Shown here: piece by piece, positions 11,704 through 20,632 of the stretch | How positions within the stretch are numbered: the stretch's first letter is position 1 | How the letters are laid out: each line of letters opens with the position of its first letter | DNA from: Helicoverpa zea | Lineage: Eukaryota > Arthropoda > Insecta > Lepidoptera > Noctuidae | Length of the DNA: 64,000 bases | Direction: 5' to 3' | Assembly (NCBI RefSeq): GCF_022581195.2 | Contig: NC_061469.1 | Coordinates: 11,154,501 to 11,218,500 of the forward strand | Notes under the pieces: generated by a model | What the model was told of the DNA's origin: nothing | Databases searched by the model: none | The model's input: the letters and a program-made list of their open reading frames with translations, nothing else | Position numbers and translations under genes: made by a program

Positions 11704-13782
11704 ATGAGGCCACTGCCGGGGTGGACGAACAGTTGCTCTCATGATCGTGGGAACTATATGGATTCTAACACAAATACAAACAAAAACAACAACGACGAAC
11801 TAAGGGAGTGGGATGAGGACTCGGACTCCGAGTCCGCATCCAGCGATGGAGCGGCGGGAGACCTCAGGGTCCCCCAAAGTAAGAAGGACCACCGAGTCGA
11901 TGCCTTCCTAAAGAGGAAGAAGGACGACTTGGGGTCTTCCTCCGGTGGCCGTGGGGCACCGGCCAAAAAGGCCGACCGGAGACCGGAGAAGGGGAGGGTC
12001 GCTGAGGCGCCCAAGGACAAGGGAGGAGCAGCTCAACAGAGCTCCTCCGAGGAGGACTCGGCGGCCGTCGGCTCTGACCAGGAGCGGAGGGCCAATTTCG
12101 CTAAGACGGTGGCGGCCGCGTTCAAGGGCGTGTCCCAAAAGCGCCTCAAGGCCAACAAACAAAGGGCGATCGACTCGGCCTCGGCCACAATCATTGCGGC
12201 AGCCGAAGCAAGCTTCGGCCAGGCTCCAAAGAGCGATCTGGCCAAGCTGAAAGAGGAAGTGGCTCGTCTCACGGCCGCCCTGAACTCGCTCCTGGAGGAA
12301 AACAGGAGTCTACGGGCGGACCTGAGAAAGATGAGAGAGCAGGAGGCCGAACGCAGCGGGACCACTTCGCAGCGGCCGCAGTCCTCCCCGGTGGAGAGCC
12401 AGGTCCTGGCCCTGGTTCGGCAGGAGATGGCGGCCTTCCAGGCCCGCTTCTCCGTCCTAGAGGGCAGGGTCCTACGGCCTCCCCTCGCGGCGCCGAAGCC
12501 CCCAGCGGCCCAAAGGGCCTCTTATGCGGCTGCGGCTGCAGCGGCACCCCCGCCCAGAAGGGGACCGCCGAGCAAGCCACCTGTGGCGGCGCCGAGCGGG
12601 CCGCCCAGGAAGGCGGCCGCCCAGCCAAAGACCAAGGCCGCAACAGCGGTCCAGGCGCAGAGGGCCCCGGTGCCGACATCAACACCGGTTCCGTCGTCGG
12701 CACCAGTGGCGAAACGCCCTCCGAAGCCGACACCGTCTGCGGCCCCTACCACTGCCACTGAGTCTGAGTGGCAGGTGGTGGGGGAAAAGAAAAAGAGACG
12801 GAGGGCGGCCAAAGCGGCCAAAAAAAAGGCCCAAAAACAGCGGCGCAGACAGCGAGCCGCCGCGGCGCAACTCCGCGCCCCCAAGACCGCGGCTGTAGTA
12901 GTCACACTACAGCCGGACGCGGTCAAAAGGGGCGTGTCGTACCGCGACGTGCTCGCCCAAGCAAAGGAGGCGGTGAACCTGCAGGAGCTGGGTATCACCT
13001 CCGGCCTCCGGCTCAGGGTGACCGCAACGGGCGCCCGAATGCTGGAGGTCCCAGGGGCGGCCAGTGGGCCCGCCGCGGACGCCCTAGCCGAGAGGCTTAG
13101 GGCGTCCATAAATGCGGATGATGCCCGAGTCTCCAGGCCCCACAAGTGCGCGGATCTGCGCATCATGGGCCTGGACGACTCAGTTACTGCGGAGGAGGTG
13201 GTGGCCGCCGTCGCTAGGACGGGTGGGTGTTCCGCCGACGAAGTTAAGGCGGGCACCATACGTCCCGACTTCAGGGGCACGTGCACCGTCACGGTGAGCT
13301 GCCCCGTGGCGGCGGCCAAGACCATAGTCGACGGCCGTAGGTTGCTGGTTGGTTGGGTGTCGGCACAGGTCAAGTTGCTGGACCCTAGACCCCTGAGGTG
13401 CTTCCGATGCCACGTCGGGCATCATGTAGGTGTTCGTTGCACCTCGGAGGTCGACCGCAGCGCCCTCTGCTTCCGCTGCGGTCAGCCCGGACACAAGGCC
13501 GTGGCTTGTAATGCCGCGCCGCACTGCATTGCATGCGCGGCTGCTGGCAAGCCGGCTGAACACCGGGCAGGGAGCAAATCCTGTGCCCCACCCGCCAAGA
13601 CCAAGGGTAAGGGCAAGGGCCGGCCGTCCGTCGCCGCCACCGCCACCACCTCCGCAGTGGCCACCACTACAGCTCCTGCGGCCGCCGCCGCCTCCAACGC
13701 TGCCGCCGCTGTCGACGCCGCCATCGCCACTGCTGCTGTCGTCTCTGCGTCTGAAGAGGAGGAAGACGTGATGGAGTGCTAG
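11704..13782 (+). CDS. ORF1 of the R1-clade retrotransposon: gag-like nucleic-acid-binding protein
   Basis: 692 residues, with no frameshift or internal stop. In R1-clade elements ORF1 binds the element RNA and forms the ribonucleoprotein. The N-terminus is acidic and serine-rich. A probable coiled coil lies at about residues 178-214 (LKEEVARLTAALNSLLEEN), followed by a long Ala/Pro-rich linker and a basic stretch (KKKRRRAAKAAKKKAQKQRR) that could bind RNA or direct nuclear entry. An RRM-like region precedes three zinc knuckles: C566-C569-H574-C579, C589-C592-H597-C602 (both CX2CX4HX4C) and C608-C611-H620-C627. The tail is Ala/Thr-rich and ends in an acidic patch. The start could be the ATG at 11704 (G at -3) or the in-frame ATG at 11758. 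ORF1 ends 11 nt inside the open frame of ORF2. Confidence 0.95.
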   Translation: MRPLPGWTNSCSHDRGNYMDSNTNTNKNNNDELREWDEDSDSESASSDGAAGDLRVPQSKKDHRVDAFLKRKKDDLGSSSGGRGAPAKKADRRPEKGRVAEAPKDKGGAAQQSSSEEDSAAVGSDQERRANFAKTVAAAFKGVSQKRLKANKQRAIDSASATIIAAAEASFGQAPKSDLAKLKEEVARLTAALNSLLEENRSLRADLRKMREQEAERSGTTSQRPQSSPVESQVLALVRQEMAAFQARFSVLEGRVLRPPLAAPKPPAAQRASYAAAAAAAPPPRRGPPSKPPVAAPSGPPRKAAAQPKTKAATAVQAQRAPVPTSTPVPSSAPVAKRPPKPTPSAAPTTATESEWQVVGEKKKRRRAAKAAKKKAQKQRRRQRAAAAQLRAPKTAAVVVTLQPDAVKRGVSYRDVLAQAKEAVNLQELGITSGLRLRVTATGARMLEVPGAASGPAADALAERLRASINADDARVSRPHKCADLRIMGLDDSVTAEEVVAAVARTGGCSADEVKAGTIRPDFRGTCTVTVSCPVAAAKTIVDGRRLLVGWVSAQVKLLDPRPLRCFRCHVGHHVGVRCTSEVDRSALCFRCGQPGHKAVACNAAPHCIACAAAGKPAEHRAGSKSCAPPAKTKGKGKGRPSVAATATTSAVATTTAPAAAAASNAAAAVDAAIATAAVVSASEEEEDVMEC

Positions 13783-13783
13783 C

Positions 13784-16700
13784 CTGGCTCCATTACGCTT
13801 CCTCCAGGCGAACATCAACCACTGCGCCCGTGCCCAGGATCTGTTGCTCCAAAGCATGGCGCAGTGGTCGATCAACATCGCCGTGGTCGCTGAGCCGTAC
13901 TTTGTCCTTCCCAGGGATGACTGGGTTAAGGACCTTAGCGGCTCAGTGACCATCATATCGTCGGCCGCCGCTGGTACTCCTTCCCTCGAAGGGGTGAAGA
14001 GTGGAAGGGGTTGCGTCGCAGCACGGTTCGGGGAGATAGTCGTCGTGGGGGTGTACTTCTCCCCGAGCCGAACTCTCGCCGAGTTCCACAACTCCCTCCT
14101 GGAGTTGTCCGTCGTCGTCGGAAGTTATTCCCTCTCTGTGCTAGTGTTAGGGGACTTCAACGCCAAGAATTTGGCCTGGGGTTCCCGACGCACAGATGCA
14201 CGGGGTAGGATGGTGGAGGACTGGGCGCTGGAAGCAGGCCTGGTCGTCCTCAATCGGGGTTCTGTCCCCACGTGTGTACGGATGCGGGGCGAGTCAGTGG
14301 TGGATATCTCGTTCGCCAGCCCCGCTCTGCTACCGCGTGTCTTTGACTGGCGCGTGGAGGAGGGGGTGGAGACCTACTCCGATCACCGGTACATCCGGTT
14401 TGACGTCTCCGCCCAGAACCCTAGCGCGCCGGTCCTGCAGACCCCGAGTGGTCCACGTTGGGCGCTGAGGCACCTTGACCGGGAGCTTCTCCTGGAAGCC
14501 TCAGTCGTGCAGGCCTGGGTGTCATCACCGGACAGGCCCGCCGACATCAACGACGAGGCGGAGTGGTTCCGGGAGACCATGTCCGAGATTTGTGACGTGG
14601 CCATGCCCCGAGTCCCGCCAGGACGCGCCCGACGCCAGGTGTACTGGTGGTCTTGCGAGATCGCGGCCCTTCGAGAGGCGTGCGTCGCTGCGAGGCACCT
14701 GTACACCAGACACCGCAGGCTGCGCATCCGCCCTCCGGATGCAGAAGCCAGGGAAGCAGAGCTGTACGAGGGTTACAGAGCTGCGAAGACCGCCCTCCAA
14801 TTGGCCATCGTCCAGGCCAAGGAGGTGGCCAATGCGGAGCTGCTGGGGTCTCTGGACAGGGACCCGTGGGGGCGCCCGTACAAAATGGTGCGGGGCAAGC
14901 TCCGCCCATGGGCCCCCCCGCTGACCCAGAGTCTTCGGCCTCAGCTGGTGGAGGAGGTGGTGAGCGCTCTGTTCCCTTCGCGCGGGGAACACTCTCCCCC
15001 GCCCATGTCTCTGCAACCCGCGGTGTCAAGTACGGACCACACTTCCGACGACGACGATGTCCCCGAGGTGACTGGGGTGGACCTGAGAGTGGCGGTGGCT
15101 AGGCTGAAAGCCAAAAACACCGCCCCAGGGCCTGATGGCCTGCCTGGCAAGGCCTGGGTCCTGGCCCTTGAGGCTCTCGGGCCTCGACTTAGGGGGCTTC
15201 TCAGCGCATGTTTGGAGAGGGGCCAGTTCCCACTTCGTTGGAAGACAGGGAAACTGGTCCTCATACGGAAGCCGGGGCGCCCTGCGGACTCTCCGTCCGC
15301 ATACCGGCCTATCGTGTTGCTCGACGAGGTGGGCAAGCTCTTTGAGCGAGTTGTCGCACACCGCCTCGTCGCGCACCTTGGGGGGATAGGGCCGGACCTT
15401 GCGGACCACCAGTTCGGTTTCCGCAAGGGGCGCTCAACGGTGGACGCCATCATGCGCGTGAGAGCTCTCACGACGGGGGATGCTGTGTCCCGGGGGGGGG
15501 TCGTCTTGGCGGTGTCTCTTGACATCGCCAACGCCTTCAACACCCTTCCCTGGAGTTGCATCAGGGAGGCACTCCGGTATCACCGGGTGCCGACCTACCT
15601 TCGTCGCGTGGTCGAGGCCTATCTGTCGGATAGGTCCATCATTTACCCTGGTCACAACGGGGAATGGAACCGGCGAGAGATGTCGTGCGGTGTTCCGCAG
15701 GGGTCGGTACTGGGGCCGCTCTTGTGGAACATCGGCTACGACTGGGTGCTGCGCGCCGACCTCCCTAGCGGCGTCAGCATGGTCTGCTACGCTGACGACA
15801 CGCTGGTTCTGGCACAAGGGAGGTCGCACCAGGAGGCGGCCGACATAATGACGCGCGGGGTTGCGATAGTCATCGAGAGGATCCAGCTGCTGGGACTGGA
15901 GGTGGCCTTGCACAAATCCGAGGCCATGTGCTTTCATGGGCTTCGGAACGCGCCACCTTCAGGCTCCCAAGTCACGGTGGGGGGGGCTACCATCGGCGTC
16001 GAGAGGGCGATGAAGTACCTGGGACTCGTCCTCGACGGCCGGTGGAGCTTCGTCGAGCACTTCCGACGTTTGGGCCCCAAACTGGAGAAGGCAGGTGCTG
16101 CATTCAAGCGGCTCCTGCCCAACCTGGGAGGCCCAAACGCCCCCTGCCGTAAACTCTACGCGGGGGTCATGCGGTCCATGGCCCTTTACGGGGCCCCGGT
16201 ATGGGCACGTTCGGCACGGCCGCGGGCTGTGCACTACCTGAACGTGCCCCAAAGGGTGATAGCCATTAGGCTAATCCGGGGGTACCGCACGATCTCCCGC
16301 GAAGCAGCTGGCCTACTCGCTGGACTGCCACCGTGGGATCTGGAGGCGAGGGTCTTCTTGCGCCTGTACGACTGGCGCGAGGAGGCTCAGCGCCGGGGAG
16401 AAACCCCGTTGCCGCGGCAAGTTGTCGCGCAGCGGGCGGAACTCCGGCGCGATCTCATGGTGGCCTGGAGGGAACGACTATCGCAACCCAGTGCAGGGCA
16501 CGCCACCATCGTGGCGGTAAGTCCCCTCTTTGAGGAGTGGCTCGGGAGGAGTCACGGCGCCCTCACGTACCGCATGACGCAGGTCCTCACCGGACACGGT
16601 TGTTTCGGGAGGTACCTGCACCGCATCGGTCGTGAGGAGGCGCCCGGGTGTCACCATTGTGCGGACAGCCCCGAGGACACGGTGGACCACACAGTCCAGG

Positions 16701-16960
16701 TGTGCCCCGCATGGGAAGGGCACCGCCGGGTCCTCGTCGAGGCTTTGGGCGGCGGCGACCTCTCGCGTCCGGCCCTGGTTCAGGCCATGGTCCGGGGCGA
16801 GAGGGAATGGGATGCCGTCGCCTCCTTCTGCGAAGCGGTCATGCTCGAGAAGGAGGAGGCGGAACGCCAGAGAGTTCGCACCTCTCATCCCGGCCGCCGC
16901 GCTGGACCAGGTAGACACCATGGGCGCCGGGTGTCGCGAGATGACTCCCGGCCACCGTAG
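13784..16960 (+). CDS. ORF2 of the R1-clade retrotransposon: APE endonuclease and reverse transcriptase
   Basis: About 1058 residues if read from the CTG at 13784. This protein nicks the target and copies element RNA at the nick. The endonuclease runs from QANINH (13805) through AEPY (Glu codon 13892), LGDFNAK (Asp codon 14153) and SDHR (Asp 14381, His 14384); all the catalytic landmarks I look for are present. The reverse transcriptase begins near 15100 (NTAPGPDGLP), with AVSLDIANAFN (Asp 15521), GVPQGSVLGP and the active site YADD (15788-15799). A C-terminal CX2CX9HX4C motif spans 16649-16705. No RNase H domain is seen. The frame is open only from 13772 (TGA at 13769) and its first ATG, 13856, lies inside the endonuclease domain. 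A non-AUG start, reinitiation after ORF1 (stop at 13780-13782), or frameshifting is therefore implied. The start given is inferred. Confidence 0.93.
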   Translation: MAPLRFLQANINHCARAQDLLLQSMAQWSINIAVVAEPYFVLPRDDWVKDLSGSVTIISSAAAGTPSLEGVKSGRGCVAARFGEIVVVGVYFSPSRTLAEFHNSLLELSVVVGSYSLSVLVLGDFNAKNLAWGSRRTDARGRMVEDWALEAGLVVLNRGSVPTCVRMRGESVVDISFASPALLPRVFDWRVEEGVETYSDHRYIRFDVSAQNPSAPVLQTPSGPRWALRHLDRELLLEASVVQAWVSSPDRPADINDEAEWFRETMSEICDVAMPRVPPGRARRQVYWWSCEIAALREACVAARHLYTRHRRLRIRPPDAEAREAELYEGYRAAKTALQLAIVQAKEVANAELLGSLDRDPWGRPYKMVRGKLRPWAPPLTQSLRPQLVEEVVSALFPSRGEHSPPPMSLQPAVSSTDHTSDDDDVPEVTGVDLRVAVARLKAKNTAPGPDGLPGKAWVLALEALGPRLRGLLSACLERGQFPLRWKTGKLVLIRKPGRPADSPSAYRPIVLLDEVGKLFERVVAHRLVAHLGGIGPDLADHQFGFRKGRSTVDAIMRVRALTTGDAVSRGGVVLAVSLDIANAFNTLPWSCIREALRYHRVPTYLRRVVEAYLSDRSIIYPGHNGEWNRREMSCGVPQGSVLGPLLWNIGYDWVLRADLPSGVSMVCYADDTLVLAQGRSHQEAADIMTRGVAIVIERIQLLGLEVALHKSEAMCFHGLRNAPPSGSQVTVGGATIGVERAMKYLGLVLDGRWSFVEHFRRLGPKLEKAGAAFKRLLPNLGGPNAPCRKLYAGVMRSMALYGAPVWARSARPRAVHYLNVPQRVIAIRLIRGYRTISREAAGLLAGLPPWDLEARVFLRLYDWREEAQRRGETPLPRQVVAQRAELRRDLMVAWRERLSQPSAGHATIVAVSPLFEEWLGRSHGALTYRMTQVLTGHGCFGRYLHRIGREEAPGCHHCADSPEDTVDHTVQVCPAWEGHRRVLVEALGGGDLSRPALVQAMVRGEREWDAVASFCEAVMLEKEEAERQRVRTSHPGRRAGPGRHHGRRVSRDDSRPP

Positions 16961-17275
16961 GCGTGGGTCTGTGGGCGGTGAGTTCGGGTGGCTCATCGTC
17001 CCTCTGTCTTCCTAGACGACAGACCCGTGTCGACGGCGCGCGTTGTTCCACGCGCTCCTCAAAGAGACGTCAGCAACCCCAGCGGGGCCCAGCAGGGCCA
17101 AGGCCTGCCGGGGCTGCGGGTTGTTCGAAAGAGATACCGCGGCCCTGGTACATAAAAGGCCTATGACGGAACACGACGATTTTAGTCAGTAAGAGTCTGA
17201 CACTCCCTCACCGCTGCTAACCCACAGCGGGAGGGGTCATTTGATGATTTTACGTCGCTAAAAAAAAAAAAAAAA
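16961..17275 (+). other. 3' UTR and poly(A) tail of the R1-clade element
   Basis: About 300 nt plus 16 A's. A hairpin near the end has stem 'ccgctg' (17211-17216) with 'cagcgg' (17225-17230). The last ~150 nt recur at 52667-52830 with no difference that I can see. Structures at this end are normally what the reverse transcriptase recognises; that role here is inference. Confidence 0.85.
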
Positions 17276-17289
17276 GGTAGGGAAGGTAC
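17274..17289 (+). repeat. Target-site duplication, right copy, of the R1-clade element
   Basis: Matches 11201-11216 base for base. Its first two A's overlap the poly(A) tail. Confidence 0.93.
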
Positions 17290-17742
17290 ATATAGATATA
17301 AAATTTTGACATAATGTTAACGATGCTGATAAAAAGAGCATAAGATTGAAACTAAAGATTGGGTTGGGGTAAGGTTGAAAAAGTTACATCTAGCACATCA
17401 AATTCTACCAAAAAATACAAATTGAAATTCCCTAACCTTAAATTCCGGTAAATATATATAAAACAAAAAAAAAACTGTAATAAAACTAAACTAACACTCT
17501 TCCCTACCAACCACGTTGGTTTACACAGAGCGGGTAAATATTTGTGTAACGGTATTATAAGATTACATGTGTAGGCCAGCCGCAAATTACAGCTAAGATT
17601 TTTTATGACCTTGGTTAGATATGTAAGCACGCGTAATTCAATTTGATTTTTCAATTTCAATATTTTATTGCACTCCATAAGTTTCATGAAGGTGTTACAT
17701 TAGATATTTTAGTACATTATGGATTATGTTAGGGAAACCAGA
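17290..17742. other. AT-rich non-coding stretch
   Basis: I see no gene or known repeat. A minus-strand open frame of about 110 codons here has no recognisable domain and is probably chance. Confidence 0.4.
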
Positions 17743-17879
17743 AATCAGTAATCCTAATTGTAGATATAGTAGTCAAAATGTACCGTGGACTGATGGTATG
17801 GATTTTGACTACTATACAATTAGGATTACTGATTTTTCAAATTCAAATTTAGTCAAAAGTCCATGGTGCATTTTGACTA
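17743..17879. repeat. Nested inverted repeat with 33-bp arms
   Basis: Arm 17743-17779 is the reverse complement of 17802-17834 except for a 4-base GATA insertion; the spacer is 22 nt. A second fold overlaps it: 'agtcaaaatgtaccgtggac' (from 17771) matches the reverse complement of 17858-17878 with two differences. 'tagtcaaaa' at 17850 also pairs with 'ttttgacta' at 17871. This looks like a foldback MITE or the remains of one. Confidence 0.7.
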
Positions 17880-18386
17880 ACTTCTGCGAAAGGTTTCAGT
17901 CGCGTCCCTTGGGGACTCTCCAAATAAAAAAATAGGCTAATGGCCTTTCTGAAAAAGTGGGCTATTTGACACTGCATTTTTCAAATCAGTCCAATAGTTC
18001 CTGACACAAACTCACACAAACTCTTCTGTTGTATAAGATTGGTTTACATTTTATAATACGCTTCTCCTCTTTTCACTTAACTGTAAAAAAATGCTCTGAC
18101 AATTTACTCAACCACAAAAATGACCAGAAAATGAAAAACCAGCCATTCCGACGCAAGTTCACAGTAAAAGGAACTCGTTTTAATGAGAAACATCTCATGT
18201 TACCACCATGTTTGAATTAATTCCAGCTAGGACTTTTATTAAAACGCACTCCGTTCGCTAACTGTTAATCTGACCGTAGTTGTAATATTGCACTGTTGTA
18301 GTATTTTACACATATATACATATACTGGCTCTATTTATCTACTAGCTCTTGGCTAAGTAATAGCCACATGGTTCGATCAATCATAA

Positions 18387-18480
18387 GGTTAAGCAACGTT
18401 TGGTGCTATCGCTACACGGATGGGTGACCATCGAGTCATTACGAGTTCCTCCATGTTTCGGAACGCACCTTAAACCTATC
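18387..18480 (+). mobile_element. 5S-rRNA-headed SINE fragment
   Basis: 'ggttaagcaacgtt' (from 18387) and 'ggatgggtgacca' (from 18418) correspond to the internal promoter elements of 5S rRNA genes (box A region and box C). Downstream, 'gagttcctccatgtttcgga' and 'cgcaccttaaac' match the body shared with other SINEs here. It is too diverged and short for a 5S gene. Confidence 0.65.
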
Positions 18481-18690
18481 ATTTGTTGTGAGGAAGGTGA
18501 TGAGCATGAATGTGGATGGATATAGTGCAAGGGAAAGACCAAAAAAACGATGGATGGATTGTCTGAAAGAAGACATAGCTAGAAAGAATGTTACTTATGA
18601 GATGTAGGCTGTCAGAAGAGTATGAAAGAAGAAGACTTACTGTGCCGACCCCAAAAAAGTGGAATAAGGGCAGGAGGATAATGATGCGGT
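18481..18690 (+). pseudogene. 3' remnant of an RTE-type LINE ORF2
   Basis: Frame around 18504-18605 reads ...YSARERPKKRWMDCLKEDIARK, the conserved C-terminal 'RPKKRWMDC(V/L)K-D' segment of RTE-type reverse transcriptase proteins. A stop interrupts it. The sequence then continues into a 'tgtgccgaccccaaaaaa' segment and a 'ggataatgatg' tail. The end of the same family appears inverted at 29429-29536. It is non-functional. Confidence 0.75.
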
Positions 18691-20345
18691 CTTTGGTCGT
18701 AGTCAGAAGCCAGAAAGACTTACCTACCGTTTCTACAAATACTGAGTATTTTATTCAGTGACTTCTAAACTATTTTCTTACTACTATATCACCTTAAAGA
18801 GATAGGCAACAGACACTGTCTGTGCGGGCCATTAAATATTCGTTAGTACCACACTATTCGCTTACAAATACAAGATATTTTGAGATACCTAGGCGTTTGA
18901 TGTTCACCTAGGTTTGGTATACTAATGGCAGTTACTTCATGTATTCTCGTGTGTCCTCTTTGACGTTGTTGAGAGGACGAACGAAAAAAAACAATTTGTT
19001 AGTTACCATATTTTTATTAATCTTTTTAACCTCGTCTCTCTTGACAATTAAACTGTTAATTGTTTAATATTAATTCTTTACGAATATACTTTTTATTTTT
19101 TTTAATAACTATGATAACTTTTTGTTTAATTTGCGACAAAGTTAAGTTCTACGCTAAAGCCAATCTTCAGTCATCTTCACAATACTACAAAGCCTTCTGC
19201 TGTCCATTGCCAAGGAGTCCTACTCCTCCAATGACCCATCCCGGTTTTAGGAAGTAATTTTAAAATAGCACTCAGCATCAAATTTCTTAGACGTGTTTAC
19301 TTGAATAGCAACATCATCAAAAAATCAAAAAAGATAGGTAAGAGAAAAAATAAGTATCTACCTAAGCATTTTTTATTTTTCACTTTTTCCTTAGCTAATA
19401 GCCCTCGCCAGTGAAGCATTAAAATATTATATAATATATCCCCTAATTTTAACTCTGTATTTACGCAGACAATCCCTACGGGGATGGGGGATTGGGGATG
19501 AAAAACGCCGCTCAAATTATACACACTTCTTAGGCATTATCCCCCGAGTCTCAGGGGGATTAGAGGAACGCCGACGTGTACAGATTTACACACAGTTTTC
19601 ATATTATTGACTCCTGTATTTTTTCAGTGGTTTCATATATTATGTTATGATGGCTTATGCGACTGGTTTATCTTGAAAACTGCAACTGTTTTAAATATCT
19701 ACTAGATTCTACAAATATGTGTACCTATGTGATCGATTTTATTTTCTGTGGTGAAAAACATAGTTTTGTGCATAGGTACTATTAATTATCCCAAGTCAAA
19801 AGTAGCTATTAGCTACCTATAAGTAGAGTAAAATAAGTAATGTTCCCACATTTACAAGAAGCATAAACTCCTTGATTCATCTCAACTTTAATACCTAAAG
19901 ACAATAATAACAGATTACCTCACCTTCTAGAATAAATCGTCCAATAAAGATTTAACAACTTTAATTAACTTAAGATAGACAAAATAGTTTCCTTTTCTAA
20001 TAAATCGTACGAGAGGTAACTCACTCCAACGAATTTTGAACTTTACAAGCTTAGCTTAGAGTTGATATTTCGTAGTGATCACTCGAGTTGTCTAGAAAAG
20101 ATGGATGGTCTAACAAAAAAGATTTTTTCTCGTTTAGTGTAGTTTCGGAGTAATATCGCCAAACAATATTGGCTTGATATTGTTTTATGAAGTTACGGCT
20201 TGACGTGAAATTCGATATTGTTTTGTTTCAGTTTTCTCCAAATCTTTTCTAGGCTTTTGGGTTTTATGGCGAAATTGTTTTGATTTGGATAAGGTTCATT
20301 GTAAGTCGTAAATTGAAGGGATCTTCAACGCTTTTATTATTGGCC
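18691..20345. other. AT-rich non-coding stretch
   Basis: A SINE-like scrap ('tagtcagaagccagaaagac', about 18700-18720) is visible. A small G-rich palindromic patch occurs near 19478-19560 ('ggggatgggggattggggat'). No gene is supported. Confidence 0.4.
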
Positions 20346-20632
20346 TTTTTAGGGTTCCGTACCCAAAGGGTAAAACGGGACCCTATTGTTTTCGCTCCTC
20401 TGTCCGTCCGTCCGTCCGTCCGTCTGTCACCAGGCTGTATCTCATGAACCGTGATAGTTAGAGAGTTTAAATTTTCACAGATGATGTATTTCTGTTGCCA
20501 CTTTAACAACAAATTAATACTGAAAACTAGAATAAAATAAATATTTCATACAAAAAACGTGATTTTTTGCTCAATTTTGGATGGTACGGAACGCTACGTG
20601 CGCGAGTCCGACTCGCACTTGGCCGGTTTTTT
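20346..20632 (+). mobile_element. Dispersed repeat with conserved ends, short form (287 bp)
   Basis: It begins 'tttttagggttccgtaccc', followed by a partner 'acgggaccc' that can fold back, and then a (GTCC)n run at 20400-20423. It ends with the hairpin 'gcgagtccgactcgc' (20602-20616) and 'acttggccggtttttt'. I recall this family as widespread in Lepidoptera. It is non-autonomous with no ORF. Its class is uncertain. Confidence 0.75.

Larger units (their letters stand above)
11217..17275 (+). mobile_element. Full-length R1-clade non-LTR retrotransposon, apparently intact
   Basis: About 6.06 kb between perfect target duplications. The order is 5' UTR (487 nt), ORF1 gag-like protein with three zinc knuckles, ORF2 with APE-type endonuclease, reverse transcriptase and C-terminal CCHC, 3' UTR (about 300 nt), and a 16-A tail (17260-17275). 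Two partly overlapping ORFs, the ORF1 knuckle pattern and the absence of an RNase H domain fit the R1 clade. Neither duplication looks like the 28S rDNA site of R1 itself. Both ORFs are open throughout and the element is far richer in GC and CpG than its flanks, so it is young. Family-level naming would need a repeat library. Confidence 0.93.

Noticed and set aside
12522..13373. Minus-strand open frame of 283 codons (and others at 13180-14091 and 14941-15561)
   Set aside because: They are antisense shadows of the GC-rich ORF1 and ORF2; GC-rich coding DNA lacks stops in other frames. No domain is recognisable in them.
18387..18430. 5S rRNA gene
   Set aside because: Only the promoter words match; the rest of 5S is missing or diverged and joins a SINE body.
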